DNA of 64,000 nucleotides. It comes from Mytilus galloprovincialis. Taxonomy: Eukaryota; Mollusca; Bivalvia; Mytilida; Mytilidae. This document shows, one piece after another, positions 47,801 through 60,023 of this stretch (positions within the stretch are counted from its first letter, which is position 1; every line of letters begins with the position of its first letter). A program made the position numbers and the translations under genes. The notes beneath the pieces were generated by a model. That model did no database searches. It saw only the letters and a list, made by a program, of their open reading frames with translations, and was not told the DNA's origin. The stretch is taken from the NCBI RefSeq assembly GCF_965363235.1, contig NC_134850.1, positions 46,062,602-46,126,601 on the forward strand, in the 5' to 3' direction.

Positions 47801-50638
47801 TTTCAAATGTAAGCTCGAAGTTGACGCCTATGTCGTATTTATTGACATTCAGCGTGCTAATTATTTTGATAATTGTTAATGAAATATATAAATACATAGG
47901 AAGAAAAATGCATTCTAATCTAAACATTATAGATGTATCAATAGTCAATTTTTTCAAATTGTTTCTCCTACACACGAACTATTTCATTCTGATGTTCCGA
48001 TGCCATTATATACTTCATGTCTACCATTGCAATAAGTAAAACCTAATTGTTTTATTTTCTCAGGATTTCCAACAAATGTTGAAAAAATCTTTATAGAATA
48101 CATCTAGGAGGTCTTCAACAGCTAGTTTCACCAGTTTTAGGGCGTAACAATTAGGGTGGAGTATAATCATTGCACCAACTATATTATACTCCAAGCATTT
48201 AAACTGACTCCTCGATTGAAACATGACCTCAATGCGAACAATTTGAATATGAATTTATCATCATAATGATTTAATGTAAATTTTAACACAGTAAATTATC
48301 CTTTTATGGAGGCGTAAATAATTTTCATTCATAGTTCTAGGTCGTATGATACTTGATAGGTAATAAGACCACAAGAGGTCACACGATCGCTGACATCCTT
48401 TTGTAAAATTGTGTTGTATATATATAAATTGTTTAAACTTTAAAGTGTCAAAAGCTTGTGTCATTTGTAAAAAATATGTTCATTCGAAATAGTGCACTCT
48501 AAAGTCGACAAATTAAAAACGTACTTGAAGTTACCTCATTTAAATGTGACCCGACTGGAATAAGTAATAGGGGGAAAACTGGCCCGGGAAGAAAGTTGTA
48601 AAAATATAAAAACTGAAAAATCTGTAAAACATCATAATTTTATATAGATTGGATTCACTTGATTAACAAACAATTCGTAAATATCCAAGTTGGTCTCAGT
48701 TATGGGTCCTTATCAGTTTCTCTTTCTTTAAAGTGAATAGCTTGTGGTCACATGTTATACGTCTAACAATTTTAAACAAAGAGGTGGGGCCAATTTATCG
48801 GTTTTTTTTTTTCACAGAAGGGCCAATTTCAAAATGTGCCGACAGAATAAAATTCACTATAAAAACAAAAAATAAAAATGCTTTTTGATCAATATCTCGA
48901 TTTACATATATTATGATATGTGTGATCAATAGTTAATGTAACCCTAAAATAGGATGAAAGTCCAATATGCGGGATTTCGGGTGTTTTTGAGTGGGAAAAA
49001 CAGGGAATCCCCCCAGAAGGACATTTCAAACCAAAAAAAGTTATGTTTTTGTTATGACAGTTGTAATTCATACTACTTTTTTTTCTCAAAAACGAAATTG
49101 GTTTAGTGTGTCCTTAATACATAAAAAACAACTTTTTAAAGAAAAAAGTTGTAACATCGCTAAATTGTACCGATATATCTCCTTATTTAGAAATAAATAG
49201 ATAAGCATCGCCGTGGCTCCATCCGTAGTTCACAGAACTACTATTCAATTCAATTCTTTATTAACCAAATGTTTTACAACATATAGGTACATGTATTATC
49301 AATATATACTAAATACTAATTAAGGAAGGTTTTGAAGAAAAGGTTCGAATCTCGCTCAGATTATTTGCATTTTTTGTGTTGTTATATTAAAATTTAATGT
49401 TTCTATCATATTTTTTCGGATGTTTACTTAAATCATAGAGACATTCTGGTTCGTTTTGACCATGTAATTTACTAGTATATCATTTTACATGTATTAAAGA
49501 AAAAAATAATGTATCATTTATTGTGTGCATTCCAATGACTGTCCATACTCTTAACCTACTTTCTATTCGTGTGTTTACATTTAATACATATATTCAAGGA
49601 ACAACTGCGGTCAAACCGATGTAGGTGCCTGTACATAACCAATAACACGATAATTGATTCTATAGGAATGAAGCCCAAATGTTGCGGGTGTAATATACAC
49701 ATAACTTAAAATAAGGCCATTGTATACAAGTTTCAAAACAACACGACCAATTTTTCGAAATCTTTTTTGGACATGGTATTATATGTAACAAATGCAATAA
49801 ACAGCAATTGTGTCGCCAATTCACAAACTGTGTAGATACTAGTACTGAAATTTTTACCACCGTCCCTACACCGGTACCTAAGTCATCAGAAAATAAAAAA
49901 ACACAACAGAACAAATCAATTACACTAGTACTACAAATCGTGATTGTAGGTAAAACATCAAGAAGTTGTTGCATCTGTATCACAACGAAGGGCCGATTTG
50001 TTAAAATGCCAGAAAAGGCAATATAACATGTGTTAGTAACACAGGGTGATCTTTGACCAACTGATGTAAGATGTTCTCCAGTTAAAATCTATACATGTAT
50101 TATCTTATCTTATCTTATAGACGAAAAAACCTTAAAAGACTAGGACAAATACAGATATACATATATTCAGAATGAGAAAAACACGATTTGAATTTGTTCG
50201 ATATTATTTGGCTCCTTGACAAGTTACTTTGTATGGTACCTTGCATAAAGGATGTTAATAATAAAATAAAATGAATATTAAAAAATCAATAGTCTTGGTC
50301 TTGTTTTTGTAGGAATACCTGTTCAGGTTATGAAAATAGATGATGTGAGGTATTTTCATGTACTATATTTAGAATCTATCGGGCTATTCAAAACATGATT
50401 TACCTATCTTATCGAATTAAAAACAATTCCCGACAAATTAGCCCTACCTCTTTCTCATTCATTTAAAATGATAATGATAGAACATATTGATGGTACTACT
50501 TTCAGAAATAAAGTTCTTGAAATAACAGATGGCATAGGTACTCCAGGCGTTATACGATGGCAGCTTGTGTTATGTTTATTAGCAGCATGGGGAATTGCAT
50601 TCCTTTGTTTAATAAAAGGAATAGAGACTTCTGGCAAG
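41752..50638 (+). CDS. SLC6 sodium-dependent neurotransmitter/amino-acid transporter, 5' part, four exons, continues beyond window
   Basis: Join 41752-41875, 45250-45381, 46944-47205 and 50506-50638. All junctions are GT/AG with phases 1, 1, 2 and 0, giving 217 residues without a stop; the family has about 600. TM1 (about 15-36) carries the SLC6 signature [12 protein letters not shown] and KNGGG, which forms the sodium and substrate site. TM2 is residues 44-67 with the ELSYSQW region, TM3 about 88-117 with [11 protein letters not shown], and TM4 about 185-211. The large extracellular loop has the paired cysteines C126 and C135 and N-glycosylation sites N145, N149 and N161. Gly at position 25 instead of the Asp of monoamine carriers points to an amino-acid substrate (glycine, proline or GABA type); that is inference. 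ATG 41752 lies ten bases after an acceptor and gives a short cytosolic N-terminus, so an upstream coding exon is possible. The next exon (TM5 onward) was not found to 64000. Confidence 0.85.
42897..42950 (+). repeat. Retroelement tail end
   Basis: ACAGTTGTCTCATTGGCAAT followed by CATACCACATCTTC, the same ending as at 19910-19955. It lies inside the outer nested element. Confidence 0.6.
43655..44654. mobile_element. piggyBac-like element with TTAA target site, 1000 bp, nested
   Basis: Ends AGTCATAAGAAAC and complement GTTTCATATGACT are flanked by TTAA on both sides (43651-43654 and 44655-44658). The insertion splits the inverted repeat of the outer element exactly at its TTAA. No transposase frame is present, so it is non-autonomous. 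TTAA specificity is known for piggyBac; the family call rests on that. Confidence 0.75.
43785..44211. mobile_element. Innermost MITE, 427 bp
   Basis: Perfect ends GGGAAAACGGTACTAT (43785-43800) and ATAGTACCGTTTTCCC (to 44211) are flanked by TAGA on each side (43781-43784 and 44212-44215). It has no coding capacity and lies inside the TTAA element. Confidence 0.75.
44969..45140 (-). repeat. Abundant retroelement tail, minus orientation
   Basis: AAGAATGGAAATGGAGAATC, CACCAATGGGTCTTTAATAC and CCGGAGGCATGCTTCACCTG in order. It ends about 110 bp before the second SLC6 exon. Confidence 0.7.
45250..45381 (+). CDS. SLC6 exon with TM2
   Basis: Follows acceptor ATATCTCCAG, completes the split Gly codon and codes [18 protein letters not shown] and the loop to PLFR, ending in phase 1 before GTAATT. 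Confidence 0.85.
45620..46000 (+). mobile_element. Non-LTR (LINE) reverse-transcriptase remnant in SLC6 intron 2
   Basis: Pieces [32 protein letters not shown] and VGVKQGCI are conserved blocks of LINE reverse transcriptases of the jockey/CR1 type (KAFD and QGC regions). They lie in several frames with stops between, and the FADD catalytic block is not seen. Old, inactive fragment. Confidence 0.65.
46001..46943 (+). other. Rest of SLC6 intron 2
   Basis: No additional feature supported. Ends in acceptor TTTCTATGATACAG. Confidence 0.5.
46944..47205 (+). CDS. SLC6 exon with TM3 and extracellular loop 2
   Basis: Codes [20 protein letters not shown] through TEEFWE. It carries the two loop cysteines and three N-glycosylation sequons and ends in phase 2 before GTATGT. 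Confidence 0.87.
47360..47660 (-). repeat. Abundant retroelement tail, minus orientation, SLC6 intron 3
   Basis: AAAATTGAGAATGGAAATAG, GACCAAAGAGCAGAAAACTG and CTCGCACCCGTAGGC, then TTCGGACAGGCGTAAATATG. Confidence 0.65.
47661..50505 (+). other. Rest of SLC6 intron 3
   Basis: AT-rich intron. A possible tRNA-derived SINE trace lies at about 49205-49355. No extra exon recognised. Confidence 0.5.
49205..49355 (+). repeat. Possible tRNA-derived SINE, interrupted
   Basis: GCCGTGGCTCCATCCGTAGT resembles an A-box region and GGTTCGAATCTC (about 49342-49353) a B box. Between them lies an unrelated AT-rich insert of about 100 bp. Weak. Confidence 0.3.
50506..50638 (+). CDS. SLC6 exon with TM4
   Basis: Follows acceptor TACTTTCAG, completes a Glu codon and codes [11 protein letters not shown] then TM4 [21 protein letters not shown] to SGK, ending in phase 0 before GTAATA. 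Confidence 0.85.
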
Positions 50639-51639
50639 GTAATACAAGTCTTAGAAATATACAGCACCCAATTCGTTTAGCGATTACCTATAATCAAAGA
50701 TGTATTTGGTTTTACACCAGTAACAAGCTGTGCAACATGCACGTCAAGATTCAGCAATAGAAACAGTGCCATCAACTCAAAAGGAAAGTGTGTTACTACA
50801 CAAGTCATGCTTGAAATTGCCTCTTTTGTCGAATATTGGACATTCAAATTATCCTTTTCGTTTCAATAGTATGTCTAAAATGGAGAAACTTTTGCTTGTT
50901 ATTATTAGCTATAATAGATTTATAGGGTCACGATGGAGTTAGAATACAGAAAAGAGAAAAATTGCGCAAATTAAAAGAATGGGTATAAAGAATAGAAGTT
51001 AATGGGGTGCTTAAATATACATAATAGAACATCGTATACACAAAAAAAGACTAGTGTGGATCTAGCCGGCGTTAATATTCATGAGGCTAGCCGTCAATAA
51101 TATTCATGAGATCAAAACCGCGTTCGATGAAATGTTTTGGGTAGTTATTAGATTGTGACAATAAAATAACTTTTGCTGTTAATATCCAATATGGTTATGC
51201 TATTTATAGCAATATAAAGTAATTAGGAAATAGTAAGCCAATAGGTGTCTTCTGCAAGGTCCGCGTCATTTAAAATGAAAGTAAATGAAAAGTTTAATTG
51301 CATTGCCTCACACAACACAAAACAATTATGAACATTAACATGTTGTTATTATTGAATCAATGTAAACTATAGTAATTAAAACAAGATGATTAAATATAGG
51401 GTAATTAAATGGAATTAATTGTCATATGGGCATTCCATAATCTGTTCGTTGTCTACAAATATAGTCCAATTCTAAAACTAAAATATACAATACATACGAT
51501 AGTATCACACAATTAAAAAGATCAGAAAAACAAGAAACATAGTTTGTTGAAGGAATATAATAAACAGAAAAATAGAAACTGTCAATTACTATTTCAATGA
51601 CATAATTCTTCAAAATTACGGAGATCAATAAGAGTCTTT
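50639..51639 (+). other. Start of SLC6 intron 4
   Basis: No exon seen. The word TATTCATGAG occurs twice at about 51076 and 51100 within a short CTAGCCG-rich stretch. Confidence 0.45.
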
Positions 51640-54600
51640 AATCTCAACATTACCAGTCCATTTAATTGCCTCTAAAATGTCCCATAGCACTTATGCCCTA
51701 GACCCGTACGAGTTAGTCAGAAAAGGATAAGGGGGTACCCTGGTATATCACAAATTCGAAAATGAACTATTGCCGGCTGGCCAAACTAAGAGATTCTCCA
51801 CATCGGCCATTATACCAGAGGTAGAGGTTGGTATTGCCTCTAAAATGGCCCATAGCACTTATGCCCTAGACCCGTACGAGTTAGTCAGAAAAGGATAAGG
51901 GGGGTACCCTGGTATATCACAAATTCGAAAATGAACTATTGCCGGTTGACCAAACGAAGAGATTCTCCACGTGGGCAATGATACCAGAGGAAGAGGTACT
52001 TATTGCCTTTAAAATGGCCCATAGCACTTATACCCTAGACCCGTACGAGTTTGTCAGTAGAGGGTTCAAAGGGAGGATATGGTATCCCGGATACAACGAA
52101 TTCGAACTGAACTATTGCCGGCTGGCCAAACTAAGAGATTCTCCACATCGGCCATTATACCAGAGGTAGAGGTTAGTATTGCCTCTAAAATGGCCCATAG
52201 CACTTATGCCCTAGACCCGTACGAGTTAGTCAGAAAAGGATAAGGGGGGTACCCTGGTATATCACAAATTCGAAAATGAACTATTGCCGGCTGGCCAAAC
52301 GAAGAGATTCTCCACGTGGGCAATGATACCAGAGGAAGAGGTACTTATTGCATTTAAAATGGCCTATAGCACTTATACCCTAGACCCGTACGAGTTTGTC
52401 AGTAGAGGGTTCAAAGGGAGGATATGGTATCCCGGATACAACGAATTCGAACTGAACTATTGCCGGCTGGCCAAACTAAGAGATTCTCAAAATCGGCCAT
52501 TATACCAGAGGTAGAGGTTGGTATTGCCTCTAAAATGGCTTATAGCACTTATGCCCTAGACCCGTACGAGTTAGTCAGAAAAGGATAAGGGGGGTACCCT
52601 GGTATATCACAAATTCGAAAATGAACTATTGCCGGTTGACCAAACGAAGAGATTCTCCACGTGGGCAATGATACCAGAGGAAGAGGTACTTATTGCCTTT
52701 AAAATGGCCCATAGCACTTATACCCTAGACCCGTACGAGTTTGTCAGTAGAGGGTTCAAAGGGAGGATATGGTATCCCGGATACAACGAATTCGAACTGA
52801 ACTATTGCCGGCTGGCCAAACTAAGAGATTCTCCACATCGGCCATTATGCCAGAGGTAGAGGTTGGTATTGCCTCTAAAATGGCCCATAGCACTTATGCC
52901 CTAGACCCGTACGAGTTAGTCAGAAAAGGATAAGGGGGCTACCCTGGTATATCACAAATTCGAAAATGAACTATTGCCGGCTGGCCAAACGAAGAGATTC
53001 TCCACGTGGGCAATGATACCAGAGGAAGAGGTACTTATTGCCTTTAAAATGGCCCATAGCACTTATACCCTAGACCCGTACGAGTTTGTCAGTAGAGGGT
53101 TCAAAGGGAGGATATGGTATCCCGGATACAACGAATTCGAACTGAACTATTGCCGGCTGGCCAAACTAAGAGATTCTCCACATCGGCCATTATACCAGAG
53201 GTAGAGGTTAGTATTGCCTCTAAAATGGCCCATAGCACTTATGCCCTAGACCCGTACGAGTTAGTCAGAAAAGGATAAAGGGGGTACCCTGGTATATCAC
53301 AAATTCGAAAATGAACTATTGCCGGCTGACCAAACGAAGAGATTCTCCACGTGGGCAATGATACCACAGGAAGAGGTACTTATTGCCTTTAAAATGGCCC
53401 ATAGCACTTATACCCTAGACCCGTACGAGTTTGTCAGTAGAGGGTTCAAAGGGAGGATATGGTATCCCGGATACAACGAATTCGAACTGAACTATTGCCG
53501 GCTGGCCAAACTAAGAGATTCTCCACATCGGCCATTATGCCAGAGGTAGAGGTTGGTATTGCCTCTAAAATGGCCCATAGCACTTATGCCCTAGACCCGT
53601 ACGAGTTAGTCAGAAAAGGATAAGGGGGCTACCCTGGTATATCACAAATTCGAACTGAACTATTGCCGGCTGGCCAAACTAAGAGATTCTCCACATCGGC
53701 CATTATACCAGAGGTAGAGGTTAGTATTGCCTCTAAAATGGCCCATAGCACTTATGCCCTAGACCCGTACGAGTTAGTCAGAAAAGGATAAGGGGGGTAC
53801 CCTGGTATATCACAAATTCGAAAATGAACTATTGCCGGCTGGCCAAACGAAGAGATTCTCCACGTGGGCAATGATACCAGAGGAAGAGGTACTTATTGCC
53901 TTTAAAATGGCCCATAGCACTTATACCCTAGACCCGTACGAGTTTGTCAGTAGAGGGTTCAAAGGGAGGATATGGTATCCCGGATACAACGAATTCGAAC
54001 TGAACTATTGCCGGCTGGCCAAACTAAGAGATTCTCCACATCGGCCATTATACCAGAGGTAGAGGTTAGTATTGCCTCTAAAATGGCCCATAGCACTTAT
54101 GCCCTAGACCCGTACGAGTTAGTCAGAAAAGGATAAGGGGGGTACCCTGGTATATCACAAATTCGAAAATGAACTATTGCCGGCTGGCCAAACGAAGAGA
54201 TTCTCCACGTGGGCAATGATACCAGAGGAAGAGGTACTTATTGCATTTAAAATGGCCTATAGCACTTATACCCTAGACCCGTACGAGTTTGTCAGTAGAG
54301 GGTTCAAAGGGAGGATATGGTATCCCGGATACAACGAATTCGAACTGAACTATTGCCGGCTGGCCAAACTAAGAGATTCTCAAAATCGGCCATTATACCA
54401 GAGGTAGAGGTTGGTATTGCCTCTAAAATGGCTTATAGCACTTATGCCCTAGACCCGTACGAGTTAGTCAGAAAAGGATAAGGGGGGTACCCTGGTATAT
54501 CACAAATTCGAAAATGAACTATTGCCGGTTGACCAAACGAAGAGATTCTCCACGTGGGCAATGATACCAGAGGAAGAGGTACTTATTGCCTTTAAAATGG

Positions 54601-57088
54601 CCCATAGCACTTATACCCTAGACCCGTACGAGTTTGTCAGTAGAGGGTTCAAAGGGAGGATATGGTATCCCGGATACAACGAATTCGAACTGAACTATTG
54701 CCGGCTGGCCAAACTAAGAGATTCTCCACATCGGCCATTATGCCAGAGGTAGAGGTTGGTATTGCCTCTAAAATGGCCCATAGCACTTATGCCCTAGACC
54801 CGTACGAGTTAGTCAGAAAAGGATAAGGGGGGTACCCTGGTATATCACAAATTCGAAAATGAACTATTGCCGGCTGGCCAAACGAAGAGATTCTCCACGT
54901 GGGCAATGATACCAGAGGAAGAGGTACTTATTGCATTTAAAATGGCCTATAGCACTTATACCCTAGACCCGTACGAGTTTGTCAGTAGAGGGTTCAAAGG
55001 GAGGATATGGTATCCCGGATACAACGAATTCGAACTGAACTATTGCCGGCTGGCCAAACTAAGAGATTCTCAAAATCGGCCATTATACCAGAGGTAGAGG
55101 TTGGTATTGCCTCTAAAATGGCTTATAGCACTAATGCCCTAGACCCGTACGAGTTAGTCAGAAAAGGATAAGGGGGGTACCCTGGTATATCACAAATTCG
55201 AAAATGAACTATTGCCGGTTGACCAAACGAAGAGATTCTCCACGTGGGCAATGATACCAGAGGAAGAGGTACTTATTGCCTTTAAAATGGCCCATAGCAC
55301 TTATACCCTAGACCCGTACGAGTTTGTCAGTAGAGGGTTCAAAGGGAGGATATGGTATCCCGGATACAACGAATTCGAACTGAACTATTGCCGGCTGGCC
55401 AAACTAAGAGATTCTCCACATCGGCCATTATGCCAGAGGTAGAGGTTGGTATTGCCTCTAAAATGGCCCATAGCACTTATGCCCTAGACCCGTACGAGTT
55501 AGTCAGAAAAGGATAAGGGGGCTACCCTGGTATATCACAAATTCGAAAATGAACTATTGCCGGCTGGCCAAACGAAGAGATTCTCCACGTGGGCAATGAT
55601 ACCAGAGGAAGAGGTACTTATTGCCTTTAAAATGGCCCATAGCACTTATACCCTAGACCCGTACGAGTTTGTCAGTAGAGGGTTCAAAGGGAGGATATGG
55701 TATCCCGGATACAACGAATTCGAACTGAACTATTGCCGGCTGGCCAAACTAAGAGATTCTCCACATCGGCCATTATACCAGAGGTAGAGGTTAGTATTGC
55801 CTCTAAAATGGCCCATAGCACTTATGCCCTAGACCCGTACGAGTTAGTCAGAAAAGGATAAAGGGGGTACCCTGGTATATCACAAATTCGAAAATGAACT
55901 ATTGCCGGCTGACCAAACGAAGAGATTCTCCACGTGGGCAATGATACCACAGGAAGAGGTACTTATTGCCTTTAAAATGGCCCATAGCACTTATACCCTA
56001 GACCCGTACGAGTTTGTCAGTAGAGGGTTCAAAGGGAGGATATGGTATCCCGGATACAACGAATTCGAACTGAACTATTGCCGGCTGGCCAAACTAAGAG
56101 ATTCTCCACATCGGCCATTATGCCAGAGGTAGAGGTTGGTATTGCCTCTAAAATGGCCCATAGCACTTATGCCCTAGACCCGTACGAGTTACTCAGAAAA
56201 GGATAAGGGGGCTACCCTGGTATATCACAAATTCGAAAATGAACTATTGCCGGCTGGCCAAACGAAGAGATTCTCCACGTGGGCAATGATACCAGAGGAA
56301 GAGGTACTTATTGCCTTTAAAATGGCCCATAGCACTTATACCCTAGACCCGTACGAGTTTGTCAGTAGAGGGTTCAAAGGGTGGATATGGTATCCCGGAT
56401 ACAAGGAATTCGAACTGAACTATTGCCGGCTGGCCAAACTAAGAGATTCTCCACATCGGCCATTATACCAGAGGTAGAAGTTGGTATTGCCTTTAAAATG
56501 GCCCAAAGCACTTATGCCCTAGACCCGTACGAGTTAGTCAGAAAAGGATAAGGGGGGTACCCTGGTATATCACAAATTCGAAAATGAACTATTGCCGGCT
56601 GGCCAAACGAAGAGATTCTCCACGTGGGCAATGATACCAGAGGAAGAGGTACTTATTGCCTTTAAAATGGCCCATAGCACGTATGCCCTAGACCCGTACG
56701 AGTTAGTCAGAAAAGGATAAGGGGGGGGTACCCTGGTATATCACAAATTCGAAAATGAACTATTGCCGGCTGGCCAAACGAAGAGATTCTCCACGTGGGC
56801 AATGATACCAGAGGAAAAGGTACTTATTGCCTTTAAAATGGCCCATAACACTTATACCCTAGACCCGTACGAGTTTGTCAGTAGAGGGTTCAAACGGGGG
56901 ATATGGAATCCAAGATACAACGAATTCGAACTGAACTATTGCCGGCTGGCCAAACTAAGAGATTCTCCACATCGACAATTATACCAGAGGTAGAGGTGGG
57001 TATTGCCTCTAAAATGGCCCATACAACTTATGCCCTTGACCCGTACGAGTTAGTCAGAAAAGGATAAGAGGGGGGGGAGGGTACCGTG
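51640..57088 (+). repeat. Satellite array, left part: A/B dimers of 345 bp
   Basis: Built of two related monomers, A (176 bp) and B (169 bp), sharing GAACTATTGCCGGCTG, AAGAGATTCTCCAC, AAAATGGCCCATAGCACTTA and CTAGACCCGTACGAGTT. A contains GTAGAGGGTTCAAAGG and B contains AGTCAGAAAAGGATAAGG. They alternate with period 345; dimers start at 51939, 52284, 52629, 52974, 53319, 53832, 54177, 54522, 54867, 55212, 55557, 55902, 56247 and 56763. Two B monomers in a row open the array and recur at 53550-53831. A 76-codon frame starting at a TTG, not ATG, is open in every dimer. Near-identity of units indicates recent homogenisation. Not genes in my view; see findings. Confidence 0.95.
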
Positions 57089-57093
57089 GTATA
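57089..57093. repeat. Target-site duplication GTATA, left copy
   Basis: Matches GTATA at 60019-60023 on the other side of the LTR element; 5 bp fits BEL/Pao insertion. Confidence 0.8.
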
Positions 57094-60018
57094 TGTCGAG
57101 GCTAACTTCTAATATCGTATACAGAAAACAATACAACCATACAGTTTGACGTTTACTTCATTATAACATAACTGCTAAAGCGACGTCCCACACTGACGTC
57201 AACCCTAGATACATAACGGTAAATTGCGACGTCTTGACTCCCACGGTATTCTCGACATTCTCCGGGCGGCGAAAAGTAAATATCAAAATTAAATTACAAT
57301 CAAGAAAAAAAAATTTAAAATTACTGTCTCTTAAATTCAAAACTTAAACTTAACTTTAGCACAGTCACTAGCTTCCAGACTAGTTATCTTTCGGTTAGAT
57401 TCCAATGAGTCTATTTCGTATACACAAATCACAGTATGTCCATTTTATCTGTGTACCTATTCCTTCTTTCAATGAATAGTATCATGTTATAGGTTTTTGA
57501 AAGTAAGTCAATAAATCAAATATTTTAGTAACAGTCCATAATAAGTCATAACAGTTCAATAGATACGTATCATTCAGTCCATCTTTTGATATTTTCCCTG
57601 TCGGTTCTCCTTCCTAAACTCTCTCGATAATTTGGCAACGTGTCTGTTCCTTTATAATTTCTTCTAAGCCAAATTCCTCTGATTTATTCGAAACCAGTAC
57701 GTTTACTGAGATGCTGGATGTCGTAGACGAAAGTACCCTACCCGGCTGTAAGGGTCCTGATAGTAAGTATCCAAGCTTTGACTTAATCGCGATCGGTCCA
57801 TCTCCTCGTATTACTTTGTCTTCGATAAAGTCCCAATAGTGGTCGGCACCAATAAGTAATGATATCTCAAAATAATCGTCTTTGGTAACTGGGTGAGCGA
57901 GTCTTAATCCCTTCAGATAATCCATATTTCGGTTAACGTACCGCATATGATTATGTATTGGAACTGCTATGGTAGGAACAATAAGGACTTCAATCGGAAT
58001 TTTACGACTATTTTCGGTTTCGATAAAAACGGTGGTTGTGCGTAGTTCTCTCGTGCTCGTGTTGTCCTCTCCAAATGCCGAAAGGTGTACAACTTCAATT
58101 CCTTCAGTTTTCAAATTCAATTTCTTCGCTAGATTCTCTGTTAAAAAAGATCTTTGTGCACCCTCATCAAATAAAACATTCGTATCCATAGATATATAAC
58201 CTGCCCATACAGGAGCTACCGCCGTTTTCAGTAGCACATTTGTACGCATCTGTGTCGATGAATGCAAAACTTTAGTATCTTCCTGGTTTTCAGTGTCATT
58301 TATAAGATTGACTGGTGAAGATTGAATCTGTTTATTTGTATTGCTTGTAATGAACGCTAAACCATCGCTGTTAACATTATTACTCGCACTACATAAGCTG
58401 GAATGGTGTCTCTGGTTGCAGTGTCGACACGTGCGTTTCGATTGACACTCATTAGCATGATGATTTCCTAAACAGTTAAAACATAAATTATCACGAATTA
58501 CGATAGACATTCGGGCTGTGCTATCACTAATATTGGTACAGTTTGTTGGCGCATGTATCTCTTTACAAAAAACACATGGTCTCTCCGTAATATTCCGGGG
58601 TTGGCTCTTCGCGTTGTGTGCTGTGTGTATTCGCGGTGATTCTATTCCTGTATGAAATGTACATGTAGATGCGGTTGTGAAGTGACTTTCTGAAGACTCT
58701 AGATATGTACCTGTATTTTTTCCCGCCTCCATGATATGAATTTCGTTAAGTATACTCTTCCTCAAATCTTTCAAATTCCAACTTGACGGTCCGTGTTGTC
58801 TTGCTAGGTTTTGGCGTATTTCTGTGGGCAACTTGTTCAGAATAACGGGTACCAGTAGTGAACCATAAGTGTCTGTAGTCTGTCCGAGTGACTCTAGACC
58901 TCGTACGTAAGTTTCAGTTTTGTCATAATAATTGCGGAGGCTTACTAAAGTATAAATCGGAGGCGAAATCTCAAGTAGAGCTTGCATGTATGTTTGTATT
59001 ATAGTATGTATCTGTCCATACCTCTCTTGTAACAACGAAATAGCTTTGCCGTAATTAGTGTTTGTCATAGAAAAACCTGATATGATCTGAAACGCTTCTC
59101 CCTGTAGAACTGACTTTAAGTAGTTAAACTTCTGCACGTCGCTGAGTGTTGGATTTGTGTGAATAGATGTCTCATATGAATCCCAAAAGGATTGCCAATC
59201 TAAAATATTCCCTTTAAAAGTAGGCAAGTTCAACTTTGGTAATTTGTGGTACTGATTATTTGTGCTAGAAGACGAATGTAAACTTGGAATATGCATAGAC
59301 GGGTTTGTAGTAGGAATAATCTCTGATATAGCGGGGTTACTTGTATAAAACGAGGCTGCATTCGATTGTACATGAGATGTCGACGTGAAACAATTGGCGT
59401 GCGGGTTCAATTGAGAGGAGTCGCTTGCGGGTACACTATTTGCTGTAGGTGAAATCAAGGTATGCATGGGTGTATCAGAGGGAGTAACGTTACTAGCTTG
59501 AAAAACGGTAGTATTGACGGGTAAATTATGACTTTTCGACTGGGAAGGATTAATGAGTTTTCTAATTTGACGAATTTTTGAATCTAAATCGAACATGTAC
59601 TCATCTGTTTGTTGAATTTCATCCACCACGTCTTCATCCGAGCTTGCGTCCACAATTTTATCATTCAGATCTTTAAGAATATCCCTTTTCTGTAACATGG
59701 AATCTAAAATAGCTGTGACGTCCTCAATTTCTATCTCGGAAGTGTCTCGTATGTCTCCAAAATTCTTCCAAAGTCTTGTAATAGCTCCTTTATGTCCGGA
59801 ACGAATGGCTTTCAGCTTTGTATCCATTTTCCCTTTTGGTCACGGCACCATAAATGTCGAGGCTAACTTCTAATATCGTATACAGAAAACAATACAACCA
59901 TACAGTTTGACGTTTACTTCATTATAACATAACTGCTAAAGCGACGTCCCACACTGACGTCAACCCTAGATACATAACGGTAAATTGCGACGTCTTGACT
60001 CCCGCGGTATTCTCGACA
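57094..60018 (-). mobile_element. BEL/Pao LTR retrotransposon, shortened copy, minus strand
   Basis: LTRs of 164 bp (57094-57257 and 59855-60018), starting TGTCGAG and ending CTCGACA, differ at one position, so the insertion is young. A primer-site-like stretch adjoins the LTR at the 59855 end. The internal part holds a gag and protease frame only; no reverse transcriptase, RNase H or integrase is seen, so the copy is shortened and would depend on other copies. It interrupts the satellite array. Confidence 0.9.
57614..59827 (-). mobile_element. BEL/Pao gag-protease region (fossil)
   Basis: A long frame of 737 codons. In order: an N-terminal helical part, a Ser/Thr/Asn-rich spacer, the gag-type DUF1759 block (PTFKGNILDWQSFWDSYE), three zinc-knuckle-like Cys clusters (CVFC, CFNC, CRHC) and a DUF1758 aspartyl-protease-like block (LFDEGAQRSFLT). 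This order is diagnostic of BEL/Pao. Confidence 0.88.
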
Positions 60019-60023
60019 GTATA

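Noticed and set aside
57969-58199. Plus-strand 76-codon frame
   Set aside because: Antisense shadow within the BEL/Pao gag-protease region.
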